Shown here: piece by piece, positions 52,701 through 61,018 of the stretch
How positions within the stretch are numbered: position 1 is the first letter of the stretch
Layout of the letters: each line of letters starts with the position of its first letter
NCBI GenBank assembly: GCA_034007295.1
Contig: JAVERC010000013.1
Location: 1 to 64,000 of the forward strand
Direction: 5' to 3'
DNA from: JACKCP01 sp034007295
GTDB taxonomy: Bacteria > Desulfobacterota > Desulfobacteria > Desulfobacterales > JACKCP01
DNA: 64,000 nucleotides
Notes under the pieces: model-generated
Told to the model about the DNA's origin: nothing
Seen by the model: the letters and a program-made list of their open reading frames with translations, nothing else
Databases searched by the model: none
Translations under genes and position numbers: made by a program

Positions 52701-52714
52701 TTGATTTGAATCAA
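52701..52714. promoter_or_regulatory. FNR/HcpR-type palindrome upstream of the cupin gene
   Basis: TTGATTTGAATCAA is a perfect TTGAT-N4-ATCAA palindrome, 72 bases before the cupin gene. A second inverted repeat, ATGAAC...GTTCAT (near 52740-52764), lies between them. Confidence 0.7.
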
Positions 52715-52785
52715 AGATAATAAGTCTTATTTTCCATATAATGAACCAAAATTGATAATGTTCATATAAAAGGGAGGCAGAAATT

Positions 52786-53100
52786 ATGGCAAAAAAAGAT
52801 ATTTTAAATAATGGTTTTTCTGATAAAAATTTTAAAATGACTCTTATTCATGAATCTGAAAATTTTAAGATTATTAATTTTAATTTTAAAAAAGGCCAGA
52901 CTCTACCTGTTCATTCACATGATATAGATGGAGAAGCAGCTATCACAATTCTTGAAGGAGAGGGTAAGTTCCTTGGAGCGGATGGAGTTGAAATTCCGGC
53001 TAAAAAAGGAGAAATGCTTGTTTCTCAAATAAGAGATCCACATGGTGTCAAGGCTGATACTGACATGAGTGTTCTTGTAGTAATAGCTCCTCCAATCTGA
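52786..53100 (+). CDS. Small single-domain cupin protein
   Basis: This 104-residue protein has the cupin metal-binding motif GQTLPVHSHDIDGEAAITILEG and a second motif with PHGVKADTDM. It is a soluble, probably metal-binding, beta-barrel. Such proteins often handle nitrosative or oxidative stress in anaerobes, which fits the FNR-type site upstream, but this is inference. The ribosome site is GGGAGG. Confidence 0.85.
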   Translation: MAKKDILNNGFSDKNFKMTLIHESENFKIINFNFKKGQTLPVHSHDIDGEAAITILEGEGKFLGADGVEIPAKKGEMLVSQIRDPHGVKADTDMSVLVVIAPPI

Positions 53101-53112
53101 TAAAAATTGAAT

Positions 53113-53152
53113 ATAGGGGTTCATGTTTGCATGGTATACAATGAACCCCTAT
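53113..53152. terminator. Hairpin after the cupin gene
   Basis: ATAGGGGTTCAT pairs perfectly with ATGAACCCCTAT over a 16-base loop. T-tract is weak. Confidence 0.6.
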
Positions 53153-53259
53153 GCTTTTGAATTTATTTTAAGGTGTTATTGAGTTGGAATTTAATGAAAA
53201 AATTCAGCTTAGTTCCTCTTTTTAAATTAATTGTCTAATAAAACAATAATGGAAAATAT

Positions 53260-53916
53260 CTAAAGTACTGGAAGAATATCTCCTGCACAAACTTTACCCT
53301 CAAGCCATGATTCAATCTGAACCTTTAAAAGTGAAAATTTTTTAAATCCCTGATTTAAAACCTTTGCACCGGAATCATCTTGAAGAACAAGAGATGGAAA
53401 AGCCCTGACACCAAGGAGCTTTGCCTTTTCAATATCTTTAACCGCAAGTTCTTTTGTCTGCGGGTCATAAAATTTTGAAGAAAAATAATTTTCATCAACT
53501 CCTGTTTTTACTGCAATTTTTAAAAGGGTTTCAAATTCAAATATGTTTTCAAGGTCTTCGTAAAAAGCCTTGTGCATGTTTTTATAAAAATTGTAGGAAA
53601 GTTCTTCGTTAATTTGTTTTACTGCCTGAAAACCTATACACCCAGGATCTGAAATATAGGGCATTTCATCTGCCTCTTCTATATTTACAGATGCTTTAAT
53701 GTGTTTTCCAGTTTTTGATTCAACCTCTTTCCAGTTCTTTTTGAGAAGTTTTTTCAAGGCTCTGTCCAAAACTATTTCCCTTTCAAAAACAAGTCCTCCC
53801 ATTATGTATGAAAAGCTCAAATCCTTTGAAAATTCTTTTTTTATTTCTTCAAAAATATCTGTAAATGCATAGCACCATGAGCATACAGGATCACCCACGT
53901 AAAAAATTTTTTTCAT
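53260..53916 (-). CDS. DsbA-family thiol-disulfide protein (FrnE-like)
   Basis: From the ATG at 53916 (AGGGAG upstream) the protein begins MKKIFYVGDPVCSWCYAF. The CSWC redox pair (Cys12, Cys15) sits in a thioredoxin fold with a helical insertion. There is no signal peptide, so it acts in the cytoplasm, as in the DsbA/FrnE/2-hydroxychromene isomerase-like group. It probably handles thiol or redox stress. A palindrome lies just upstream. Confidence 0.85.
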   Translation of the reverse strand: MKKIFYVGDPVCSWCYAFTDIFEEIKKEFSKDLSFSYIMGGLVFEREIVLDRALKKLLKKNWKEVESKTGKHIKASVNIEEADEMPYISDPGCIGFQAVKQINEELSYNFYKNMHKAFYEDLENIFEFETLLKIAVKTGVDENYFSSKFYDPQTKELAVKDIEKAKLLGVRAFPSLVLQDDSGAKVLNQGFKKFSLLKVQIESWLEGKVCAGDILPVL

Positions 53917-53949
53917 TATATCTCCCTGATAAATCATAGCTTTTTTTTA

Positions 53950-53967
53950 AACCAAAATCATTTGGTT
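53950..53967. promoter_or_regulatory. AACCAAA-N4-TTTGGTT palindrome upstream of the DsbA-like gene
   Basis: A perfect 7-bp inverted repeat lies 34 bases before the start. The sequence GAACCAAA also occurs upstream of the cupin gene (near 52741), which hints at a shared regulator. Confidence 0.45.
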
Positions 53968-54005
53968 CAATCTTAGTCTTTATTTGTCATATATTTTATT
54001 TTTAA

Positions 54006-54704
54006 TCAATAAATCGGACAGGCAGTTTTATTTTCAATTTTTATGTGGTGGTCAGAAATTCTTTTAATCTGGTCCAGAGAATGTGAAACTATTATTATTG
54101 TGCATTCATTTTTAAGTTCCTTTAAAAGAGTTTCAATCTTTTTTTCTGATTCAGGATCAAGGGATGACGTTGGTTCGTCAAGCATAAGAATTTCAGGTTT
54201 TGCAATAAGAGCCCTTGCAATTGAAAGCCTTTGCTGCTGTCCTCCTGAAAGAGATGAAGCAGGCATTTTAAGTCTTTTTTTCACTTCTTCATAAAGATGG
54301 ACTTTTTTCAATGTGCTTATTATTTCTGTTTCAAGGTTTTTTGATTCAATTTTTGGGGCAGAGAGAAGCCTGAAAGGAAAAAGCAGATTTTTTTCAATAC
54401 TCATTGGAAAAGGGTTCGGGTTTTGAAAAACAAGTCCTGTTTTCTGTCTGAGCCATGGAAGATGAACTGACCTGTCAAATATATCAACCCATTTATTATC
54501 TAAAAATGAATTTATGCTTCCCTTAACTTTGGCACCTTCAAATTCTTCGTAAAGCCTGTTAAGACAAATAAGAAGCGTGGATTTACCGGCTCCTGAAACT
54601 CCTGATATTGCAGTTATTTTATTTTGTTTTATTTCAAGATTTATGTTTTTTAAAACATCGGTATTTTTATATTTAAAATAAAGATTATTAATTTTTATTT
54701 TCAT
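54006..54704 (-). CDS. pstB: Phosphate ABC transporter ATP-binding protein
   Basis: This 232-residue ATPase has Walker A GVSGAGKST, the signature LSGGQQQR and Walker B EILMLDEPTSS. Together with the adjacent PstA, PstC and PstS it powers phosphate uptake. It is slightly shorter than typical PstB. It overlaps pstA by 17 bases. Confidence 0.88.
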   Translation of the reverse strand: MKIKINNLYFKYKNTDVLKNINLEIKQNKITAISGVSGAGKSTLLICLNRLYEEFEGAKVKGSINSFLDNKWVDIFDRSVHLPWLRQKTGLVFQNPNPFPMSIEKNLLFPFRLLSAPKIESKNLETEIISTLKKVHLYEEVKKRLKMPASSLSGGQQQRLSIARALIAKPEILMLDEPTSSLDPESEKKIETLLKELKNECTIIIVSHSLDQIKRISDHHIKIENKTACPIY

Positions 54705-55581
54705 TTTTTTTCTGCCTGTAAAAAACAGCCTTTCTTATTAAAAAAGATAATACAAAAAGAAAACAGCATATCGAAACAAGTAAAACCGAAGCATTGTAAG
54801 CCATTACAAGTTCTTTTTCTGAAGAATACTGTGAAGATGTGTAGTAAATAAAAAAGGGAAGAGCTTCGTATTTTCCAAAAATATTTCCGGGAATCCCTGC
54901 ATTTGCAACTGCTCCTGTAAGCATAATTACAGAAGTATCCTCAGCACATCTTGCAACGCTAAGAAGGATTTTGCTTAAGATCTGGCTTAAGTTTTTTGGA
55001 ATAAGAACAAGTCTTATGTTTTCAGTTTTTGATGCTCCAAGCAAAAGAGCTGTGAGTCTTAATTCTTTGTCAGTTGATTTCATGGCTTCTTCCGTGCTTT
55101 TTGCAATGTATGGTAAAACAAGAAATGAAAGTGAGAATGCAGATGCCGCAATGGAAAAACCGGGACCTTTTCCTTCAAAAATTTTATGAATCAGAAGAAT
55201 TATTGAAAATCCGAAAAGTCCTGTAACAATTGATGGAAGTCCTGCTAAAATATCTGTTGATACACTCAAAAACCTGTATGTTTTTTTATTTGCATACTCA
55301 CTTAAAAAAATTCCTGTACCTGTTCCTGCAGGAATTGCAATGATCATTGAGGTTACTATAATCAGAAAAGTCCCGGCAGCTGCAGGAAAAAGTCCTTCAA
55401 ATACCGGTTCTTTAAGAAGTATTGCTTTTACTAGATCGGCATTCCCAAATATGGATGATTTTGAAAAGGGGCTTTCAGCCTTAATTAAAAGCCAGCATAT
55501 AAAAGAAACAAGAACAGATGAATAAATAAAAAAACTTAAATATGAAAACAATTTGAATAATTTTATTTTCATTTTACGCAC
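54688..55581 (-). CDS. pstA: Phosphate ABC transporter permease PstA
   Basis: This 297-residue membrane protein has six helices and the ABC-permease loop ELRLTALLLGASKTENIRLV. The motif GLPSIVTGLFG is typical of PstA. It pairs with PstC as the phosphate channel. It overlaps pstC by eight bases. Confidence 0.9.
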   Translation of the reverse strand: MRKMKIKLFKLFSYLSFFIYSSVLVSFICWLLIKAESPFSKSSIFGNADLVKAILLKEPVFEGLFPAAAGTFLIIVTSMIIAIPAGTGTGIFLSEYANKKTYRFLSVSTDILAGLPSIVTGLFGFSIILLIHKIFEGKGPGFSIAASAFSLSFLVLPYIAKSTEEAMKSTDKELRLTALLLGASKTENIRLVLIPKNLSQILSKILLSVARCAEDTSVIMLTGAVANAGIPGNIFGKYEALPFFIYYTSSQYSSEKELVMAYNASVLLVSICCFLFVLSFLIRKAVFYRQKKNENKN

Positions 55582-56431
55582 CGGTTTTTTTATAAATTAT
55601 TTTTGAAACAATGCTTAAAACTGCAGTAATAAGATAAAGTAAAATTCCGCAGGCAAAAATTGACCCGAATTCGGGACTGTCATAATCTGAAGCCATTACA
55701 AGACCTATATGGGCGGTAAGGGTTCTTCCGCTTTCAAATGGAGACAGTGGGTATGAAATTGAGTTTCCTGCAAGCATAAGGCTTATCATTGTATCTCCGA
55801 TTGCTCTTCCCATTCCAAGGAATACTCCTGCATAAATTCCGTTTTTTGCATTTGGAATAACAAGGTATAAAAGTGTTTCAGTTCTTGTTGCTCCAAGTGC
55901 AAGTCCTCCTTTTACAAGCGAGGTTTCAGATTCAATGATGCTGTCATAAAAAAAGAAAATCATTGTTGGAGAAATGAGCAGTGCAAGCATAAGTGAAGCA
56001 CTTAAAATACTGTATCCTGAACCTGATGGTCCAATATTTCTAATAAAAGGAATAATAAGAAAAACTCCAATAAAAGCATAAACAACAGTTGGAATGGAAG
56101 AGGCTGTCCTTATAAGTGCAATTGCAGGTTTTTTTAAAAATCTATGGCCAGTTGAAGCTGCAAAACAGGCAAACCCAAGGCTTAAAAAAAATGCTGTAAA
56201 AACGGAAGGTAAAGCTATTAGAAATGTTGTGTAAATCATGGGTAAAATTCCATATTTACCTTGCAAAGGGTTCCAGGTGTCAAAGAAAAAGGAAAAACCT
56301 GACTGCTTAAAAAATGGAATTCCAAGGAACACAAGAAGAATAAGAATGGAAAAAATTACACTAAAGGCACAAATGGTTCCAGAATAAATTGTAAATTTAA
56401 GCAAAAGATCTGATTTGGTCTGGATCTTCAA
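55574..56431 (-). CDS. pstC: Phosphate ABC transporter permease PstC
   Basis: This 285-residue membrane protein has six helices, with WNPLQGKYGILPMIYTTFL, SSIPTVVYAFIGVF and GGLALGATRTETLL. It is the PstC half of the permease. A hairpin and a Family B repeat separate it from pstS, so the two parts of the operon may be expressed at different levels. Confidence 0.9.
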   Translation of the reverse strand: MKIQTKSDLLLKFTIYSGTICAFSVIFSILILLVFLGIPFFKQSGFSFFFDTWNPLQGKYGILPMIYTTFLIALPSVFTAFFLSLGFACFAASTGHRFLKKPAIALIRTASSIPTVVYAFIGVFLIIPFIRNIGPSGSGYSILSASLMLALLISPTMIFFFYDSIIESETSLVKGGLALGATRTETLLYLVIPNAKNGIYAGVFLGMGRAIGDTMISLMLAGNSISYPLSPFESGRTLTAHIGLVMASDYDSPEFGSIFACGILLYLITAVLSIVSKIIYKKTGA

Positions 56432-56461
56432 ATGAACACTACCTTTTTGTCTGGAGAATGA

Positions 56462-56490
56462 AGCCGCAGTAATTTATCTGCGGCTTTTTG
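56462..56490 (-). other. Hairpin in the pstS-pstC intergenic region
   Basis: AGCCGCAG pairs with CTGCGGCT over an eight-base loop. The T run is on the plus strand, so on the pst transcript it would act as a stable stem rather than a terminator, perhaps protecting the pstS message. Confidence 0.55.
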
Positions 56491-56502
56491 TTTAAGAAAG
56501 AC

Positions 56503-56696
56503 CTAAGTTGAGCGATTTTCAAGTTTGCTGCATATACAAGGCAAATTGCATCAGGCTATACTTTTGCTATGCGTGATGCAATTTAACGCCGTAGATGCAG
56601 CAAAATTGGAAAGCCCGCAGGGTTTCATATTTTTAAATATAATAAGCTTAATTCATTAAAATTTATTAAATTAAAAATATGAAACGCTCAATTTAA
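56503..56696 (+). repeat. Family B dispersed element, complete copy (194 bp)
   Basis: Ends CTAAGTTGAGCG (56503-56514) and CGCTCAATTTAAG (56685-56697) form ~12-bp inverted repeats. Inside are AAATTGCATCA / TGATGCAATTT and a stem made of GTTTCATATTTTTAA and TTAAAAATATGAAAC. It is nearly the same length and sequence as the copy at 60341-60534. It lies between pstS and pstC, seven bases after the pstS stop codon on the minus strand. No reading frame is present. Confidence 0.9.
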
Positions 56697-56703
56697 GAAA
56701 AAT

Positions 56704-57531
56704 TTATCTTTCAGCAGGAATAAAACCTTTTGCTTTGATAATTTTCTGGCCGTCTTCAGAATAAAGATAATCTATGAATTTTTTTGCAAGCCCTTTTGCC
56801 TCACCCTTTGTATTGCTGAAAAGTCCTCTTGAAACAGGGTATTTCCCTGATTTTACATTATAAAGATCAGGGTATGCTCCGTTTAAGGAAACTCCTTTGA
56901 CATTATTGTCAAGATGGCCCACAGAAATATAGCCAATTGCATTATCATCTTTAGATACAGCAGTTTTCATGGCACCGTTTGAAGAAATAAAAACCGCCTT
57001 CTGGGTTATATTTCCCTTTGAAAGTGCTTTTTTCCAGAAAACTTCTCTTGTACCGCTTGCTTCATCCCTGGTGTAGATGTTTATTGATGCGTCTTTGCCT
57101 CCAATTTCTTTCCAGTTTGTGATTTCTCCTGAAAAAATCCTTTGAAGGGTTTTAGTGTCTATATCTGACACAGGATTGTTTGTGTTTACAACAACTGCAA
57201 CTCCATCAATTGCCCATTTATACATGGAAAGATTGTATTTTTCTATTTCGTTTTCAGTTGGTTTTCTTCCGGAGTTTCCAATATCAATAAGTCCTTCTCC
57301 TGCTTTTTTTATTCCTGTTCCTGAACCTCCGCCTCCAATTGTAATTCTGATATCTGGATTAAATTTCATTATATTTTGCGAGGCTTCTTTTAAAACAGGA
57401 ATGTGTGCTGTGCCGCCTGCAATATCAAGACTTCCTTTTTCATTTTCAAAATTTGAAAGATTGTTTTGTGCAAAGCAGTTTATGGAAACAAGAAGAAACA
57501 GCGGAAGACTTATAAAAAATAATTTTTTCAT
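56704..57531 (-). CDS. pstS: Phosphate-binding protein PstS
   Basis: A signal peptide (about 1-21, ending CFA) is followed by a periplasmic binding protein (275 residues in all). The phosphate-contact segments are GGGGSGTGIKKAGEG, IGNSGRKP and TRDEASGTREVF. It captures phosphate for the PstABC channel. Order is pstS-[Family B]-pstC-pstA-pstB. No clear Pho box was seen upstream and no phoU/phoBR is in the window. Confidence 0.92.
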   Translation of the reverse strand: MKKLFFISLPLFLLVSINCFAQNNLSNFENEKGSLDIAGGTAHIPVLKEASQNIMKFNPDIRITIGGGGSGTGIKKAGEGLIDIGNSGRKPTENEIEKYNLSMYKWAIDGVAVVVNTNNPVSDIDTKTLQRIFSGEITNWKEIGGKDASINIYTRDEASGTREVFWKKALSKGNITQKAVFISSNGAMKTAVSKDDNAIGYISVGHLDNNVKGVSLNGAYPDLYNVKSGKYPVSRGLFSNTKGEAKGLAKKFIDYLYSEDGQKIIKAKGFIPAER

Positions 57532-57663
57532 TTTTATCCCTTTTTTGCTGATAGTTGATGTTTAAACGAAAATATTTAGCATTTGATAAAAATGAAATGC
57601 AAATTCATAATTTTAATGAATAGCTTTATGGCAATAGAAAAATTCTATTTGTTAAGAAATGAA

Positions 57664-57699
57664 AAAGGCGTAAAAATTTATTATGCTTTTTACGCCTTT
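57664..57699. terminator. Terminator downstream of the NSS transporter gene
   Basis: AAAGGCGTAAAAA pairs perfectly (13 bp) with TTTTTACGCCTTT over a ten-base loop, with A/T runs on both sides. Confidence 0.88.
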
Positions 57700-57742
57700 A
57701 ATATCAGTTTAGCTTAATTGGTAATGGCTGCTGCATTTTTTC

Positions 57743-57843
57743 TGAGCCGCTTTATTCCCACCAATGCTCCAAGGCAGGAAAAAGTTTTTCCTCGTGAAAT
57801 CGGCTCATAAAAAAACAGAATCAGTTTTTATTAATAAAGCGGC
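57743..57843. other. Structured segment with two alternative hairpins
   Basis: TGAGCCG (57743-57749) can pair with CGGCTCA (57801-57807), enclosing an AGGAAAAA/TTTTTCCT stem. Alternatively GCCGCTTTATT (57746-57756) can pair with AATAAAGCGGC (57833-57843). The two folds exclude each other. It lies just after the NSS gene on the minus strand. Confidence 0.5.
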
Positions 57844-57881
57844 TTTTCTGTCAGTTAAAGTTTTATTATTTCAGGTTTAAA

Positions 57882-59201
57882 TCAGCCAATACCGCCAAAG
57901 GCAATATTAAGAACAAGAACAAGAACTGCAACAGGAACAAAAATATATTTTGAATAAAATTCAAACCACTTGCCGAACTTGAATCCGTCCCCTTTGTTTA
58001 TTTCTTCTCTTGCCTTTGAAGCTCCGTAAATCCAGAAAAATACAAAAGCAGATACAAGAGCACCAAAAGGAAGAACATAAACAGTTGTAATATCAACCCA
58101 TTTCCCAAAAAGAGCCATGTTTAAATCAAGTGGAATACCTATAACAAAAGCAAGAATTGATAAAAGAATAACTGTTTTTGTTCTTGAAATTTTTGTTTTA
58201 TCCATAAATCCTTCAACAGCAGGTTCAAGCATGCTTATTGAAGAAGAAAGTGCAGCAAAAACAACAGAAAGGAAAAAAACAGTTCCAAAAAGAAGTCCGC
58301 CGGGCATTTGATTTACAATATTTGGTATTGTAATAAAAAGAAGTCCAGGGCCTGCATTTGGATCAAGATTAAATGCAAAAACTGCAGGAATAATAACAAA
58401 GGCTGCAAGAAGAGAAGCCAGGAAATTAAATGTTACAGTCTGTAATGCGGCAGATGGAATTGAAGTTTCATCCTTTGCATAGCTGCCGTATACAAGCATG
58501 GTAGCACCGCCAAGACTAAGTGTAAAAAAAGCCTGGCCAAGGGCCATTACCCAGGTTTCAGACATTGCAATTTTTGACCAGTCCGGCATAAAAATATATT
58601 TGAATCCTTCAAAAGCACCATCAAGGGTAACTGACCGGAATAATAAAAGTATAAGCATTCCAAAGAATAATGGCATTATTATTTTGTTTGCCTTTTCAAT
58701 TCCTTTTGAAACTCCAAAAAATACAATTACAAGATTTATTATGATTGCAGCTCCATGCCATGATATTGATGCTGAACTTCCAGGAAAGCTATTGAAATAT
58801 GAAGGAATGTCCATTGTTGAAAAACTGCCTGACATGGCAAGGAAAAAATATTTGATAAGCCAGCCTATAACTATTGTGTAGAAAATATAAATGGAATAAA
58901 TTGCAGCAACAGGAATAAGACCCAGTGCTGCACCAAAGCCCTTATATTTTTCATTTTTAGATTTAAAAACATTTTCAAAGGCACCGATTGCACCTTTTTT
59001 CTGGCTTCTTCCAAAAGCCCACTCACCCATAAGTCCTACAGCTGCTATGCCAAAAACAAATAAAATATAAGGTATAAGAAATGAAGCTCCGCCGTATGCT
59101 CCAACTCTCCATGAAAAAAGCCAGATATTACCAAGTCCGATAGCAGAACCAACACTTGCAAGAATAAATGCAAATTTGCTGGTCCAGGTTTCCCTTTCCA
59201 T
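57882..59201 (-). CDS. Sodium-dependent transporter, NSS/SNF family
   Basis: This 439-residue membrane protein has about eleven helices. The N-terminal WTSKFAFILASVGSAIGLGN is the first-helix Na+/substrate motif of the NSS (LeuT) family; a GASFLIPY segment follows. Bacterial members import amino acids or similar solutes with Na+. It is the last gene of the rhodanese-MauE-NSS operon (12-base gap). Confidence 0.9.
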   Translation of the reverse strand: MERETWTSKFAFILASVGSAIGLGNIWLFSWRVGAYGGASFLIPYILFVFGIAAVGLMGEWAFGRSQKKGAIGAFENVFKSKNEKYKGFGAALGLIPVAAIYSIYIFYTIVIGWLIKYFFLAMSGSFSTMDIPSYFNSFPGSSASISWHGAAIIINLVIVFFGVSKGIEKANKIIMPLFFGMLILLLFRSVTLDGAFEGFKYIFMPDWSKIAMSETWVMALGQAFFTLSLGGATMLVYGSYAKDETSIPSAALQTVTFNFLASLLAAFVIIPAVFAFNLDPNAGPGLLFITIPNIVNQMPGGLLFGTVFFLSVVFAALSSSISMLEPAVEGFMDKTKISRTKTVILLSILAFVIGIPLDLNMALFGKWVDITTVYVLPFGALVSAFVFFWIYGASKAREEINKGDGFKFGKWFEFYSKYIFVPVAVLVLVLNIAFGGIG

Positions 59202-59213
59202 AACCCCCCCTGA

Positions 59214-59660
59214 TTAACTATTGTCTGTTTTAGTGAAAAAGATTTGTTTTGCAAGATAGGATGCAATTAAAATAAAAATTACGTCCCTTATTATATAATA
59301 GATATATTGAAGATTAGTTGCTTCTTCTGAAACTGATGTAAAACACCCGCATGAAATATTAAGGCCTCTTGCAATATTAAAAACTATAAGCCCCCCAAAT
59401 GAAACAAGCATTATAAGAGATAAAACTACAGCACCTTCAAGAAAAAGTCCTGAAATAAGCATAGCTGCAATTGTAATTTCCAGGTAAGGAAGAAAAAAGG
59501 CAGTTTCATTAATTAAATAATCAGGAAGTATTTGATAGTTTGAAATTATTTCTGCAAAAGAAGAAGGATTAAAAATTTTTGAAAATCCTGCAGTAAAAAA
59601 AATAATTCCTAAAATTACTCTTGCTGTAAAAATTGAATGTTTTTTAAATTCTGTATCCAT
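59214..59660 (-). CDS. MauE/DoxX-like membrane protein
   Basis: This 148-residue protein has four helices and matches MauE/DoxX: RVILGIIFFTAGFSKIFNP and, in the last loop, ISCGCF with a Cys pair. MauE-type proteins aid disulfide formation or electron flow in the periplasm. It sits between the rhodanese and the NSS gene in one operon. Confidence 0.82.
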   Translation of the reverse strand: MDTEFKKHSIFTARVILGIIFFTAGFSKIFNPSSFAEIISNYQILPDYLINETAFFLPYLEITIAAMLISGLFLEGAVVLSLIMLVSFGGLIVFNIARGLNISCGCFTSVSEEATNLQYIYYIIRDVIFILIASYLAKQIFFTKTDNS

Positions 59661-59674
59661 TTTTTTCTCCGTAA

Positions 59675-60166
59675 TCAGTTCTCTGTTGAAAAAACAGGAA
59701 GATTATTTTCTTTCCAAAGGCCCCAGCCGTCTATTAAAATATTTACATTTTCATACCCTGAATCTTTTAAAAATTGTGCTGTTATCTCACTGGAATCACA
59801 AGTTTTTCCATCGCAGTATACAATGATTTTAATTGTTTTGTCCGGATATGCAGATAAAAAATCAAAAGAATACTCAAGATGGTTTTCGGCAGGGACATTA
59901 ACTGCATCTTTTATATGGTTTTTTTCGTAGATTTTTTTGCTTCTTGAATCAACAAAAATTCCATTTTTATTGTCAAATACAGATTTTGCATCATCAAATG
60001 AAATAATTGAAATTTCTTGATTGAGTATTATGTCTGAAACTGATTCTTTAAAAGAAAAATTATCCTTTGAAAAATAATAAAATAAAAGACCTGTCAATAA
60101 TGTTATTAATAAGATACAAACGCAGTCTTTTATAAACTTTGGGATTTTTTTAAGAAAGTTTATCAT
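59675..60166 (-). CDS. Membrane-anchored rhodanese-like protein
   Basis: An N-terminal membrane helix (about 14-32) is followed by a rhodanese domain with FVDSRSKKIYEKNHIKDAVN and the active-site loop YCDGKTCDSS, with its catalytic Cys. It probably moves sulfur or handles thiols on the periplasmic side. It is the first gene of the operon, 14 bases before the MauE-like gene. Confidence 0.88.
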   Translation of the reverse strand: MINFLKKIPKFIKDCVCILLITLLTGLLFYYFSKDNFSFKESVSDIILNQEISIISFDDAKSVFDNKNGIFVDSRSKKIYEKNHIKDAVNVPAENHLEYSFDFLSAYPDKTIKIIVYCDGKTCDSSEITAQFLKDSGYENVNILIDGWGLWKENNLPVFSTEN

Positions 60167-60340
60167 TTTTATATCCTGTAAATTAAAAGATTAAACAATA
60201 AAATGAAGTTCAGATATCATATTTTACTTAATATTTATACTTTTTAGCATTAAAAAATTTTTAATAAAAGAAATCTGGCGGTTTTAATCACAAAATTTAC
60301 AAAAATTATTAAAAATCAGCTGTAAAATTTATTATTGTAC

Positions 60341-60534
60341 CTGAATTGAGCGATTTTCAAGTTTGCTGGATATAACTGCAAATTGTATCAGGCTGTACTT
60401 TTGCTATGCGTGATGCAATTTAATGCCGTAGATACAGCAAAATAGGAAAGCCCGCAGGTTTTTATATTTTTAAATATAATAAGCTTGATTCATTACAAAT
60501 TTCTTAATTTAAAAATATGAAACGCTCAATTTAG
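60341..60534 (+). repeat. Family B dispersed element, complete copy (194 bp)
   Basis: Ends CTGAATTGAGCG (60341-60352) and CGCTCAATTTAG (60523-60534) are inverted repeats. The same internal hairpins as in the 56503 copy are present. It lies in the 474-bp gap between the rhodanese and the next plus-strand gene; the rest of the gap is AT-rich and without a gene. Confidence 0.9.
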
Positions 60535-60640
60535 GTTGTAGTTTCCTTAAATATTGGTTTATAAAGTTTTACTTGAAAAATAATCTGATTTTATTTTTTA
60601 AGTATGAAGTTTATTTAGTTTTAACAAAAGGGAGAATAAA

Positions 60641-61018
60641 ATGACAATATTTGAAAATACAGAGTCCTTTTCAAAGGAAGAAATAGAAAAAAGAAAAAAA
60701 GCAATTTTTGATTGCATGGGTAAAAGAGCCCAAAATGCAATTATAAAAAAAGGATATGAAACTTGGAATCCTTTTGAAGAACCAAAGCATCCAATAGAAA
60801 TCAGAAAGGATAAAACCGGCAATACTGTTTCTGGAATTGTAAAAATGTTTTTTGACGATTTTCCTGAAAAAAAGGGAAACAATGCATACATAAAAGTTGT
60901 TGAAGAAATGGCTCTTGGAGTTGTAACAGATGATGAAAGAGTAAAGGCACGTTATCTTTTTTCCATGTGGTATAAAAAACATCTCGAAAACGCAGGGATT
61001 GATGATGACTGGTCATAA
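60641..61018 (+). CDS. Conserved hypothetical protein
   Basis: This 125-residue soluble protein has MGKRAQNAIIKKGYETWNPF, then DPIEIRKD-like and FDDFPEKKGN segments, and ends DDDWS. I do not recognise a family. AAAGGGAG precedes the ATG. Its end overlaps the PrmA-like gene by 17 bases or so, so translation is coupled. Confidence 0.7.
   Translation: MTIFENTESFSKEEIEKRKKAIFDCMGKRAQNAIIKKGYETWNPFEEPKHPIEIRKDKTGNTVSGIVKMFFDDFPEKKGNNAYIKVVEEMALGVVTDDERVKARYLFSMWYKKHLENAGIDDDWS

Noticed and set aside
57155..57565. 136-codon frame antisense to pstS
   Set aside because: Shadow of pstS, which has full PstS motifs.
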